From Mesostigma viride (taxonomy: Eukaryota > Streptophyta > Mesostigmatophyceae > Mesostigmatales > Mesostigmataceae): a stretch of 64,000 nt of DNA. Below, in pieces: positions 38,666 to 52,000 of this stretch (positions are counted from its first letter, which is position 1; every line of letters begins with the position of its first letter). The notes below the pieces were generated by a model. That model did no database searches, had not been told where the DNA came from, and saw nothing but the letters and a program-made list of their open reading frames with translations. The stretch covers positions 2,575,368-2,639,367 of the forward strand of contig RPFO01000050.1 of NCBI GenBank assembly GCA_009746045.1, written 5' to 3'. The position numbers were made by a program, and so were the translations under genes.

Positions 38666-41600
38666 GTTGTTACATTCCACAAGGGCGGCCCCAAACGACC
38701 CAGGCTTTGCCTGTGGGGTCAGGTTGCTTTGGCGTAGATTAACCCTGACAACTCTACAACCATTATAAAAAATGCATGCCGACCACCTTCTACATCCACA
38801 TGCCAAAGCAACCGACGCATCCACCATGCTGCAACCGCCCCCCCCAAAAAACATTGTCTGCTCAACACCCTTGTATTGTCTGGCAACCGCAGCAGCAGCG
38901 ACACCGCCATTGAAACCAGCACCGCCATCAAAACCACCCATGTATCTCTCGGCAAAGAAACTGTCTTGGCCGGAGCAGAGTAGAAGGTAGAACCAGCGGG
39001 CTGGTGCACCACCATGCACTGTCCAGGTCTACAGCCTGCAATAAGCCATTGCCCACAATTAAGGCATTCAGGGCGAACAAGGATCAAAAGCGGGGGCAAC
39101 ATGAAGCCGGCACTAAAGGATGAAACAAAGGCAAGCCGGAACACACTCAGCAGACTCAAGGGAAAGAGAACGCCCAGTAAGCAAGTGAAAGAGCACGCCC
39201 TGGTTCTGGCGTCCCTATGGACACCCCCTTCTCCGATCCGGATACGGATACGGGCATGCCATAAAGCCTTGTCCAATGAGAAAACAAGATATTCTAGAGA
39301 GGAACACGGTCCGCTAGTACCCACAGCGCCTACAGCGGGCACCACTGTACCAATGACTACTCTAGCTAGTATCACCCGAAAGAAAGCAAGGAGCAGCACG
39401 GTTGTATTAATGTATTATAGTAAAAAGAATACTATCGATGTAGTTTTAAAGTTGTAGTACCACAATATAATAGTGTTATGTACTGCACATATATAATTTG
39501 CAATATTGTGAGCATAACTTTGTCTGCTTATCCTATTGGACCCGGCCAACCTGTTTGCTCAATCAATCATCCGATTGACGGGGGATTCAATACATTGTAT
39601 TATACTGCTATATAATGATTTCTGGCCTGTGCTGGTTGTCTCCTGGAAATAATAGAATCAGAGTTGTGTAATATAATAGAATTCATTTTTAGTACTATAC
39701 TACAACTGCATTAGAGTGAACTATCAGCTATCGCTCCTACCGCCTGCAGCTGGCCGGAAAACTCCCCCAGCTGCGACTTCTTTTGCTGGATCAGGTCCGA
39801 CAGGGTGGCTAGCTCCTTCTCCTGCACGGCGGGCATGGGGAACCCGCAGGGGAAACCAGGGTTGAGGCCGGCACTAAAAAATCAGCGTGGAAAACCAGCA
39901 TGAAAAACCAGCATTAGACACAATCACGGCATTGCCCACGCATGGAGTTCCTAGTCAGGAATCAGGTAGGCGGTCTCCGCTTGTCACGAGCATCACAGCC
40001 TGCCCGCTTGCGGCAGTGAGAGAAGCGAGTACGAGCTAGTGCGAGCTAGGCACCCTCCCTCTTCCTTGTTGTCTATAATGATAAGGGTTTGGGCTTCCTT
40101 TACTAGCACCCATGTGACGCGGTCACGTGCTTTAATTGATTTTTAGCAACCGCCAGGCACTGGTCGGTTGGACCTGGACGCGCGGACAGGGTTACATCGT
40201 CACACACACATACACGAAAAGAAACAAGAAACAAACGAGCTAACATAAGAGCGCAGGTCGGTGGGTCAGAAACCCTGCACACCAGAATATCCGATCACAG
40301 CAGGCTCGAGCTACCATGGTCCGGGTTCTCTAGATATTTCTGGCCTGCGCTGGTTGTCTCGTTGATATCGTGGGGGCAAACCCCATGCTGCCAGTTCGAA
40401 AGGGGGTGCGCGCCTAAGACCAAACTCTCTGCCATGCCATCCATGTAGGCCCAGGGTAGCCATGTGCACGGCTGAAACAGAGCCGGGGGCCAGGTGGCGC
40501 ATGGCGTGGGTGCCAGGTGGCGGAGAGAGCAAGCTCCCACACTTGTGCCCCCAAGGACCCACTCGCTTTGCTGCTCCCACGCGATATGTGTGTGCAATGC
40601 GAGGACATTGTGCTGACAGTATCCCAGCAGCTATCAATATAATACTAAAATACTATAATATTACTATAATACTACTATAATAATGCTACAACAATACTAT
40701 AATAATACTACTAACTGGTGGTCTCATGAGTCATGGATACAATTTAGTCGCCCAACAGAATACCAAACAGAGAGGAACGACCTATTGGATCATTTCACCA
40801 CTCCTTTCATCAGTCATTCCATCCCGGCTTGAGCTATTCGCGGTGCCCAGACTACTTCCACCTGCACGTCACGACACAAGCATATGCCACCGGGGCGCTC
40901 GAGAGAAAGCGGCTGGGTTGCGGAGCCATTAGGGGTGACGACGCATGCTGAAGCACAGTGGTTGCATCGCCCAGGGACCCACCAGTGAAGAAATGGTTTC
41001 ACTACCCAGTGAAGCACCAGCGAGGCACAATGGTTTCATCGTGAACCAGGCAGTGAAACACACCATTGAAACATCGCCCGAGTGAAGCAAAAGTGGTCTC
41101 GATGCCCACCTTCCGTGCGTGCTGGAGGGTCAGCGGCCGCAGTTCTCTCGACAGCGCATCAATCTTCAGCCGGAGGTCCGCGACGTCTTCCTTGATCGGG
41201 TCGTCTACGTTCTCGAGCTCCTGGCAGAGACACCAAGCGTACGGGCCGGTTGCAGCGTAATGATAAAAGTCAACAGTCCGACAGCTTGAGCGGAACAGCA
41301 GCTCGTTTTCTGCCTGGCCGTCTCTTCAGGTATGTAGATATTAGCGAACTGCGGTTGTCAGAGGAGCCAGCTGCAAATGCCTCGCGTGTGTGCACGCATG
41401 GGAAACTCCAGTGGCATGAGGAAGCAGAGGCCGGCTCTCACCTTGCGCAGCTCGTCCAGCCGCCGTGCTTCTTCTCCTACCCGCTGCAGTCGCGTCTCAA
41501 TATTTCTCTGAACCGCCTGCTTCCGCCGCTGTATTTCGACTTCCCTGTCTTCAGTGTCCTTTCGAGCCGAGTCGCGATCATTATGCGCGCCATCCGGCCT

Positions 41601-41744
41601 AGAAATCCCGGCTGCCGCGGGCTTTGTCTCAACTGTAGAGGCTACTGGCGTGCGTTTGTTGACCTCGGCGTCTCTAGACCGTGCAAGGGCTTCTTCGGCA
41701 AGCGTTTGTCGCAAGCTTGCCTCTAAGCTGGCTATTTTCTCCAT
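38185..41744 (-). CDS. DUF662 / RAB6-interacting golgin-like coiled coil
   Basis: Plant DUF662 proteins are annotated as relatives of GORAB, a coiled-coil golgin that binds RAB6 and the COPI machinery at the trans-Golgi. The role in algae is inferred from that. Exons in coding order: 41744-41442, 41220-41110, 39821-39741, 38265-38185. All introns are GT-AG in phase 0, and the product is 191 aa. Residues 1-75 form a variable N-terminus starting MEKIASLEASLRQ. From there to the end it is one long charged coiled coil with family signatures QRVGEEARRLDELRKELENV, DDPIKEDVADLRLKIDALSR, ELRPLT and ESERIRMAKLEELNKVLEAM. The length is close to the plant proteins. It faces away from the GT29 gene, with 1263 bp between their starts. 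Confidence 0.9.
38563..38663. repeat. (CA)n microsatellite
   Basis: About 49 CA units with one AACA interruption, in the last intron of the golgin-like gene. Confidence 0.95.
40290..40365 (+). repeat. Family C 3' fragment
   Basis: CAGGCTCGAGCTACCATGGT to CTGGCCTGCGCTGGTTGTCT, then CGTTGATATC. It lies in intron 2 of the golgin-like gene. A shorter piece lies at 39617-39650. Confidence 0.65.
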
Positions 41745-43007
41745 GTTTACGGCTGTCCGGTGGAATTCACTGGGGTTTTGCCTAGAGGGACCCAACTACT
41801 TTGACATGACCTTGCCGTCAAGGCAAAATACGCGTCCAGATTGCAAAAAGCCATACTCGTGCATTAAACGTGACGTGTCCTTCACATCCTTGATAAATAA
41901 CACTTTTGCTTGACACCAGAAGGTGTAAGCATGCCACTTAAAGGTTGCGGGATATTGCGTACATTGAAGTACAACGAAAAGTGAAAACCAATTGCTGGGC
42001 TTTTTATCGTTTCAGGGAGCACATGCAGTGTGAGCAACCAAAAAAAAAAAAATCCATCCCCTTCCTGAGTCGTGGCCTCGCGGACGTTGCGCGTTGCGCG
42101 GGCCATTTCACCGCACAAGTTTAGCGGGGCATGGGGCATGGGCTGTCACATCCCGAGATCTGAGCGTCAGTATCTGATCTCCCTGAGCTTCCATGGCAAG
42201 GTAGTGACGGTACAGTGTGTGTGCAATAGGTAGTTAGTTTTCCAGTGCTGTGTGGCGATAGCATCAGGTAGTACTTGTTTGCTTGGGTTATGGGAAGTAC
42301 GTCAGTATTTACCGCAGTCGTTGACGCAGTCGTTTACCGCAGTATTTACCGCAGTCGAATCTCGCTCTGGTGATTGGCAACATTTATTTTGGCGATGGCA
42401 ACAAGATGGCAACATTATTTTGGCGAAACGGTGCCAGTTGCCAACCAGCCAGTGTGCATATCGGCCATTAATTAATTTGCTGGCTCGTATCGATGATTCG
42501 CACCACTGAGGTGGCTTGTGTGCAATGTTATTGAAACAGTCCCCGTTTCACTAACTCCTGGAACGAAAATTGGTTGGAAATTCTGGCCAAGGTTGTTGCA
42601 GTAAGCAACTTGACACCTGGAACGATCGAAATTCAGGGCTCACTGCAAGCTTTGGCGTGTTTCAAGTCCAGCAACAATGTGGTCTGGCAGGGCAAGGGTC
42701 GTCGGGCCAGATTGTGGTGACGATTGAGCCCGTTCTGGCCCTGCTGCACGGAGATACCGTTTCTTTGCCTCGCCGGTGCGACTTAGCATCGTTTGATCTG
42801 CATGGACCACTCCAAGGAACAGCGAGCTTCCGTATAGGCTTGGATTGCGGCATTTGGGTGAAAGCTTGGATTGCGGCATCGGAGTTCAGTGTGTCGAAGG
42901 GGCCATTGCGCCTACTTGCCAGACTGTACCACCATCGTAGGATAGCCAAGTGAATTCCATCACGTCCTGTGCTCTGGAGAGGCCCCGTACTGATTGCTCA
43001 GTTCGCC
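41745..43007. promoter_or_regulatory. Divergent intergenic region, golgin / GT29
   Basis: 1263 bp with no satellite arrays or retroelements. A small direct repeat (GTATTTACCGCAGTCGTT type) occurs at 42306-42360. It presumably holds both promoters. Confidence 0.5.
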
Positions 43008-46000
43008 ATGCCTTCGTCGGGTCGCGGATACACACTGCGGGATGCCAAGGGCGAGCATGGTATTGCCGACACGGACGAGGGCATCGTTGACAAGAGGGTC
43101 GGCTGGACACAGGAGAGCGAGGATGCGGCAGAGGATGAAGAGATCGCCAGAATTATAGCGACGGGTGGCGCGGAGCGCGTCTTTCGTGGCGGCATCCTGG
43201 CCGTCATGCTCATCGTCCTGTTGGGCGGCTTGGTGAGAAGTGCATGCGTCTTCGTGCTTGCAGGCACGCAATCTTTATTCTCGTGCTGGTCCTGGGCCCA
43301 CCCTGCAGCGCCCGACCTCTCACACCCTGTCCCTAGCAATCCTGTCCTTCTTCTGGGATGGGTATGGCGACGGAAGGTGGCGATCTTTCGTGTCCTTCCA
43401 GTAGGGTCTTTGTCAGGGTTTTGCGCTGCGCCGAGAGTGCAGGGATGAGTACGGGCTGTGTGAATAAAAACCACGTTGTTTATAATCAAACCGCATCCTC
43501 CCACATTGAGATTCTCGGTCTGCACGAACCGCCACTTGCATTCTTATCTACTTTTGGCTCCCCTACCCTTTTTGCATCTGTAACGGTGGCATGCTACCCC
43601 TTGAGAACGAGGGGTAGCCCGCGCAAAGCCTAGTTCGCTGGTCACACACTTCCCCTCGCTATCCGCTTTGCTTCACATACTCCCCTCACAATCTAAGTTA
43701 CGGAAATTACTTGTCATCCATGTTTGCTTCGCTGGTGTCATGGGGTCGCTGTAGCCCCTGGTCCCTCCTCTCGCCCCCAAGGCCCCAAACGCTTAGGTCC
43801 CCCCTGCCGCCCATGCAGCTCATGCCACGTGCAAGCACCGTTGGTCATGTGTAAACAAGCACCGCTGCAGCTGGCATTGTTGGTTGTGTGCAAACAAGCA
43901 CCGCTGCAACCAGCATTGTTGATCATGCGTAACAAGTAGCATATTGACAAGCATTGTTGACCATGCGCTGGTAACAACCATCATCCCCGCTGAGTGCCAC
44001 CATCTCAGCCACCATTACTTGTGCTAATGTGCCACCTCCCCCAGTAGCGCGTAAGGTTTTTGTATTTTACCTTGTTTTACCCACTTAAAACCTCATTATG
44101 TTTAATTACTTTACCCACTTAGATAGCTCTGAAGCCTTAACGCCTATTTACTTTACCCCCTTTTTATAGCTCTTAACTATTTACTGCACTCACCTCGATA
44201 GCTCTGAACGCTCATTTACTTTACCCACTTAGATAGCTCGTAACGCTGATCTACTTTACCCACTTATAAAGATCTTAACTTGTGCCCCCCCCCCCCCCGC
44301 GCGCTGTGTGGGCGCAGGCGTGTGTCTTCTTCATAGAGGGCATGGAGATCTCCCTGTACGAGACCCTGCAAAGCAAACAGACAGGTGGGCTGCGCCAGAA
44401 CTTGGTGGCAAGTGGTGGCAGGTGGTGGTGAGTGGTGGCGAGTGGTGGCGAGTGGTGGCGAGTGGTGGCGAGTGGTGGCGAGTGGTGGCAAGTGGTGGCT
44501 AGCTCCCCTGGTGGGCAAGGGTGCGCACATGCCAGATGGAGCCCAGCCATGCATGCCAACCAGCACCACATGGCACGTATCAAGAGGCAACAATATCGAT
44601 TCGACAACCAGCGCAGGCCAGAAATCACCTGACAACCATATGTCTGGAAGATAACAGATATGTGTTTGCTAGACAGTACTTAGCGTCCCAAGTGTCATAG
44701 TTCTAGGGTGGGACAAGCACTTCCTGCGTATGCTCTGTGGCATGTGGCATGTGGCATCTTGCTTGCAACCGAACAAAGCCTCACACATAAGGTAGCGCAA
44801 ACATCAGGTCGCGCAGCATAACGAGCCTGCTTGCTCCGCGATTTCGCCCAATAGAGGCACACTCTTTGGTAAGCCACATCTGCGTTTATGGTGAGCACCA
44901 GAACCATGGTAAGCTGCAGTTTAGCACAGGAATGGGCCTCTCATGGCCACAACTTTGCCTGCCTCGAGCCGCATTTGAGGCAGGTTGTTTCAATGGACAG
45001 CGCGTGCCTAGGCTGTAACGTCCCTGTTCCTTGTCTTTCGAAAGTTGCACCAGATGTGCAAGCTAGAAATAGTGCCGGTCTCTCATCTATCTTGTCCATG
45101 TCCTACTATTTAGATGGGTAAGCTCGAAATAGTGCCCATCCTCTCATCTCACTTGTCCGTGTCCTACTATTTAGATGGGTAAGCTCCAAGTAGTGCCCAT
45201 CCTCTCATCTCTCTTGTCCGTGTCCGACCATATGCGTCATTGTCATCGCCTTAGGCACACATGCCCCTGTCCCTGTGCCCCACCGCCTAGTCCCTATTCG
45301 TTTGCACGCCCTGCTCTTCCGTCTGCTCACCTGAATGCTTTGACTCAATCTCCTTGCTGGTGCTTGCCCCTTCCCTTCCCTTCCCACCTCCTTGTTATAC
45401 AAACACATACACCTTTCCCCCTCTCTCCCCCCCCCTTACGCACACACAGAACCGTGCCCCCTTCACCCTATACACACACACACACTCAAATTGCCCCCTT
45501 CCCCCCCCCTTACACACACATTCATCATGCCCCGTGTTCCACCACCCACCCACATGCACCTTGCTCCCCGTTTCCCCTATCCCCTTTGCTGTGCCACGGG
45601 CAATGCCCCTGGCAATGCGCCCCATGCGATGCCCGAATGGTGGCCTCCCATTTGTTGGTGGGTGACCAGGCGACGATGTGGTAGGGATGGAGGTAGCCAA
45701 TGCGGTCATGGACATGCGCGAGCGGTCGCTAGGCAGCCTGGCCAACTTTGATGGCGTGGAGGCCCAGGGAGACGACAACGAGAGCGAGGAGGATGGGGGC
45801 CGGAAGAGGGACAAGGAGAAGGAGAAAGAGAAGGAGAGGCTGTCGGAGCGGAAGCCTCCGAAGGGTGCACCCAGCCAGGGACCCGGCACGCAGCGGCGAG
45901 AGCTCGTTGCAGACGAAAGCAGAAAGGTCGCGCTTCGGACTGCCAAGGAGTCCAAGCCAGGGCCCGAGGCACGGGAGGGCAAGGCGCCCGCGGACAAGCC

Positions 46001-49000
46001 ACGTGGGCTACCGGTCAAGGCCGAAAAGGGGGATGACAAGCAGGCCAAGGTCAAGGCGTTCGCGGCACCGTATAAAGTGGTGCAGCCGCCGCTGGCAGTG
46101 GCCAAGGACAAGTCCGCTGCCCTGGCTGCCAAGGGCAAGGAGTTGCCTGTCAAGAGTAAAGGTGGTCTTGTCAAGGAGGGCCCCGTTGACAAGGACGGCT
46201 CTGGTGGGAACAATGCGGCTGCGAGCAAGAAGGCTTCTGGGGGCGGCAAGGGGGATGCGTCGCCCACGCCCAACAAGGGGGTTAGCTCATCGGCTACCTC
46301 GTCCTCGAAATCATCCGCTGCGGCTTCTTCGAAATCCTCCGCATCGGCTCCCTCAAAATCCTCGCCCTCTCCCGCCCCGGCCCGTAAAGTGGAGCCAGGG
46401 ACCTTTGCGGCGGCCCGCGACGAGTGCCCCTTTGTCCACAGCCGCGCCCTGCCCTCGATTGGCATGCGCAACAAGCCGGGCGTGCTCAAGCTGCTGGAGG
46501 TGCTGCGCTCGGGGGAGGACCCCTGCATCATCGCGTTCAAGGAGTGCGTGCGCGCGGAGGGCGAGGGGGACAAGGTGGGCAGCGGTGGCAAGGGCGGCAA
46601 CAACGGGGCGAGCTTGACACGGGAGGAGCGGGCGGCCGCGACGGCGAGGGAGACGCTCGCGGACGCGCGCAAGCACCACATCAGTGCGGCCGAGTGAGTA
46701 CTGCCTATCGTCAGTATAAACTGCCTATCGTCAGTATAATGACTGGACATGGCACCATGATATGTGGACGAAAGCCACCCCCTTGCCCAGTTGCTGACCC
46801 TCCCACTTGTCTATGTGTTTGTCGGCCTTGCGAAGCGCAAGCACGTGGGCTTGCGTCATCTGGGCATGTGCCAGGGTGAGTCGGTGTCGGCTGTCATCAC
46901 GTGGCCTCGTCCCTTCCCGTTCCTCGACTCTCTTCAACACCAGCTCACCATGGCTCGCTTAACCCCCTAGATCCCCCGCCGCAGCTCAGGCTGAGCTCTC
47001 TTCCCATAACGCACACACGGCCACAAATCCACCCACCCCCTTTCTAACCATCAACCGAATCGCCAAGCCAGGTGGCCACCCGCTGCCCATCGCCCAGCTC
47101 TCGTGTGGCATCGGGGACGAATCGCATACCTATGCTAATGTTCCTAGCGTAGATGCCCACTTGATACCATGCGACGTGTGCATTTACTATGTAAGATCGG
47201 GCTATGATGCACTGGAGGGCGAATGCTCAGGGCCGAATGCTTGGGGGTGAATCCTTGGGGTCGAATGTTTGGGGGCGAATGCTTGGGGGCGAATGCTTGG
47301 GGGCGAATGTTTGGGGGCGAATGCTTGGGGGCGAATGCTTGGGGGCGAATGCTTGGGGGCGAATGCTTGGGGGCGAATGCTTGGGGGCGAATGTTTGGGG
47401 GCGAATGCTTGGGGGGGAATGCTTGGGGGCGAATCCTTGGGGGCGAATGGTTGGGGGCGAAGGCTTGGGGGCGAATGCTTGGGGGCGAATGCTTGGGGGC
47501 GAATGCTTGGGGGCGAATGCTCGGGGGCGAATGCTTGGGGCGAATGCTCGGGGGTGAATGCTCGGGGGCGAATGCTCGGGGGCGAATGTTTGGGGGCGAA
47601 TGCTTGGGGGCGAATGCTTGGGGGCGAATGCTTGGGGGCGAATGCTTGGGGGCGAATGTTTGGGGGCGAATGCTTGGGGCGAATGCTCGGGGGTGAATGC
47701 TCGGGGGCGAATGCTCGGGGGCGAATGTTTGGGGGCGAATGCTTGGGGGAGAATGTTTGGGGGCGAATCCTTGGGGGAGAATGCTGGGGGGCGAATGCTT
47801 GGGGGCGAATGCTTGGGGGCGAATGTTTGGGGGCGAATCCTTGGGGTCGAATGTTTGGGGGCGAATGTTTGGGGGCGAATGCTTGGGGTCGAATGCTTGG
47901 GGGCGAATGCTTGGGGTCGAATGCTTGGGGGCGAATGCTGGGGGGCGAGTGCTTGGGGGCGAATGCTTGGGGGCGAATGTTTGGGGGCGAATCCTTGGGG
48001 TCGAATGTTTGGGGGCGAATGTTTGGGGGCGAATGTTTGGGGGCGAATGTTTTGGGGCGAATGCTTGGGGTCGAATGCTTGGGGTCGAATGCTTGGGGGC
48101 GAATGTTTGGGGGCGAATGTTTGGGGGCGAATGTTTGGGGGCGAATGTTTGGGGGCGAATGCTTGGGGTCGAATGCTTGGGGGCGAATGCTTGGGGGTGA
48201 ATGCTTGGGGGCGAATGCTTGGGGGCGAATGCTTGGGGGCGAATGCTTGGGGGCGAATGCTTGGGGGCGAATGCTTGGGGTCGAATGCTTGGGGGCGAAT
48301 GTTTGGGGGCGAATGCTTGGGGGCGAATGCTTGGGGGCGAATGCTGGGGGGGAATGCTTGGGGGCGAATGCTGGGGGGGAATGCTTGGGGGCGAATGCTT
48401 GGGGGCGAATGGTTGGGGGCGAATGCTTGGGGGCGAATGCTTGGGGTCGAATGCTTGGGGGCGAATGCTTGGGGGCGAATGCTGGGGGGGGAATGCTTGG
48501 GGGCGAATGCTCGGGGGCGAATGTTTGGGGGCGAATGGTTGGGGGCGAATGCTTGGGGGCGAATGCTTGGGGGCGAATGCTTGGGGGCGAATGCTTGGGG
48601 TCGAATGCTTGGGGGCGAATGTTTGGGGGCGAATCCTTGGGGTCGAATGCTTGGGGGCGAATGCTTGGGGGCGAATGCTTGGGGGCGAGTGCTTGGGGGC
48701 GAATGCTTGGGGGCGAATGCTTGGGGGCGAATGTTTGGGGGCGAATGCTTGGGGGCGAATGCTTGGGGGCGAATGCTGGGGGGGGAATGCTTGGGGGCGA
48801 ATGCTGGGGGGGGAATGCTTGGGGGCGAATGCTGGGGGGCGAATGCTTGATGGCCCGCAACCCTGCGAGGCAACTCCGATCCAAAGAATGTTGGACCCTG
48901 CCTTCCTAGGCTACTTCCTGAGGGCCAACACGGGAGGGCGGAGCATCTCCGCTCTGTGCCGCACCTGCCACGAGTTGCGCCAGCAATCTGGTAACATGAT

Positions 49001-52000
49001 TCCTTCAATGTCTGCATAACTTATGGGTGATATAATTGACACATGACCTTGCCCCAGGTACGAGACATACGCCAAGCTCATACCCCACATGGGCGCGGGC
49101 GGCCTTGGCTCGTGCGCGTTCGTGGCCAACGGGGACAACCTCAAGCGGCATCCGAGGGGGGCCGAGATTGACGCACACGACACGGTGAGGACAGGGGGGT
49201 AATTAGCGAATAAGTCACGCAGCCCCGTTGAGGAGCCGGTGGGGGTTGGGGGGTGGTAGTGTAACGGTGTTTGGGGTGTGGGGGTTAATTTTTCTGTAGG
49301 CAGGCAGTCCTGTTGGGGAGCCGGTGGGGGTTGGGGGGTGGTAGTGTAACGGTGGTTGGGGGGTGGGGGTTAATCATTCTGTAGGCAGGCAGTCCTGTTG
49401 GGGAGCCGGTGGGGGGTGGGGGGTGGGGGGTGGGGGTGGGGGGTGGGGGGTGGGGGGTGGGGGGTGGGGGGTGGGGGTGGGGGGTGGGGGGTGGGGGGTG
49501 GGGGGTGGGGGGTGGGGGGTGGGGGGTGGGGGGTGGGGTGGGGGGGTGGGGTGGGGTGGGGGTGGAAGGTGGGGTGGGGGGTGGGGGGGGGTTGGGGGGG
49601 TGGGGGGTTGGGGGTGGGGGTGGGGGGGGTGGAGGTTGGAGGTTGGGTTGGGGGGGGGCTGAGGGTGTACCGGTGTTTGGGGCAGCTTTTAGGCATGGGC
49701 ACCACATGACGCGGTGGGGGGTGGGGCCAGGATGTCTGATGCATGACCACTGAGGGCACCAGCACGATGTGGCATAGTGGGGGCCATGGGTTGGAGGTGT
49801 AGGGCATGACCACCACTACACGACAGTCGATGGGAGTTGCAGGTGAAAGGTCTGGGCATGGCCAACTACAGCGCATAGTCACTGCAGGGCATGGCCACTA
49901 GAGAGTATCGCCACAATGCACAATGTGAAGCAGTGGGGGGCGAGGGGACGAGGGGACGAGGGGACGAGGGGACGAGGGGACGAGGGGACGAGGGGACGAG
50001 GGGATGAGGGGACGAGGGGACGAGGGGACGAGGGGACGAGGGGACGAGGGGACGAGGGGACGAGGGGACGAGGGGACGAGGGGATGAGGGGACGAGGGGA
50101 CGAGGGGACGAGGGGACGAGGGGGCGAGGGGACGAGGGGACGAGGGGACGAGGGGACGAGGGGACGAGGGGACGAGGGGACGAGGGGACGAGGGGACGAG
50201 GGGACGAGGGGACGAGGGGACGAGGGGACGAGGGGACGAGGGGACGAGGGGACGAGGGGACGAGGGGACGAGGGGACGAGGGGACGAGGGGACAAGGGGA
50301 CGAGGGGACGAGGGGACGAGGGGACGAGGGGACGAGGGGACGAGGGGACGAGGGGACGAGGGGACGAGGGGACGAGGGGACGAGGGGACGAGGGGACGAG
50401 GGGACGAGGGGACGAGGGGACGAGGGGACGAGGGGACAAGGGGCGAGGGGACAAGGGGACGAGGGGACGAGGGGACGAGGGGACGAGGGGACGAGGGGAC
50501 GAGGGGACGAGGGGACGAGGGGACGAGGGGACGAGGGGACGAGGGGACGAGGGGACGAGGGGACGAGGGGATGAAGGGCATGGTGCCATGGGGACGAAGG
50601 GGGAAAGGTCCTCTGCATCGCCACAATGCGACCGATGTCCGTGGCGGGGGGGGTGGCGACGAAGCGAGGGGGGTCGGAAGCGGGCATACAAGGCGTGGGG
50701 TGGGGTGGGGTGGGGTGGGGTGGGGTGGGGTGGGGTGGGGTGGGGTGGGGTGGGGTGGGGTGGGGTGGGGTGGGTGGGGTGGGGTGGGGTGGGGTGGGGT
50801 GGGGTGGGGTGGGGTGGGGTGGGGTGGGGTGGGGTGGGGTGGGGTGGCGTGGGGTGTGGTGGGGTGGGGTAGGGTGGGGTGGGGTGGGGTGGGGTGGGGT
50901 GGGGTGGGGTGGGATGGGGTGGGGCAGGGGGGTGCGTGGGGGTGGGGCGGGGGGGGAATAACGTTGGTGCTGCGTGGGGAGGTGGGGGAGCGTTTTCTAT
51001 GTCGACTGGGGAAGGCGGGGTACACCCACAGGGCCTGTGTGTGGACCATTGTGCGGGGGCAGCAGGCATTGGAGAGGGTGGTTATGTCAGGGACGTATTT
51101 TTATTGCTATCCATGAGTACAGCTATGCCTGAACCGTTGTGTGAAGTGCTGATGCGCACCCGGCCTAAACTGCCAGGGTGCCGGCTTGTTTGCAGCCCCC
51201 AGGCACCAGCTTTTACCTACCTTACTGGAGCTTCTCTGTTCTTGCTCATGTGTCAGTCTAAAAGGCGGGCAGGGCGGGGGGCAAGTGGCTAGGCGGGCAG
51301 GCGGCCAAGTGGGTGGGCAGGTAGGCAGACAGGCGGGCACGCATCCTGGCTGGCACCTGGGCCTTAGGCAGGAACCCTGGAGATCCTGGCTGGCAGTGGG
51401 GCAGGCCAACGCCATATCCTCGAATATTCCAATATTCAAGCAATGTCTTGCCTTCTCTGTGCTGCTAAAGGACCCTTGTCGTATCTTTTTCCATGCTGAT
51501 GCACCTGCCCGCTTGGCTCCCGCAGGTCATCCGCTTCAACACGCCATTGAGTGGGTTTGAGAAATCGGTGGGTAAAAAGGCGTCCATCCTGTACATGAAG
51601 TCCAAGTACGGCGTGCCCCGCCACGTGCCAGAGGTCGGCTGGCTGTCGTCCGGGACGATGACAAGTGTCCCCGTGGGCAAGGGCAAGATGGGCGGCCAGT
51701 GGCTGGATCGTGTGAGAGGGAAACCGGCCGACAAGAAGTCAGAGACGGCCCGGTGGACGATTAGCGGGAAGCCAGTTATTTTTAGAGCGGGTAGGGGCCC
51801 CCCTGGGCATCCAAAGCTGCTGCCTCAGTTGCTCCAAACGGCATCTGGGGGCAAGAAGGTGCCCACGAACGGGTTCAAGGTCACGTCGTTCTTGTTGATC
51901 TCGGGCTTGTGTCGCCGGCTGGACTTGTACGGGTTCACCGCGGGGGGCAGCAAGTACTTCAACCGCGGCGCCAACGACTCCAAGGCGCACTGGTACGCGT

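Noticed and set aside
45395-46750. 451-codon minus-strand frame opposite GT29 exon 3
   Set aside because: It is the complement of the Lys/Ser/Ala-rich stem exon. The plus-strand frame joins in phase with exons 1 and 2.
47217-48847. CRISPR array
   Set aside because: There are no spacers, the units are directly adjacent, and the host is eukaryotic.
47202-49019. Two overlapping frames of 546-596 codons on opposite strands (GGECLGANAWGRML and FAPKHSPPSIRPQA repeats)
   Set aside because: The 14-bp unit gives the same 14-residue cycle in all frames and rarely contains stops. Only the last ~120 nt of the plus-strand frame look like an exon.
49879-51116. Pro-rich and Gly-rich frames up to 396 codons
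   Set aside because: Translations of the GACGAGGGG and GGGGT satellites in the last GT29 intron.
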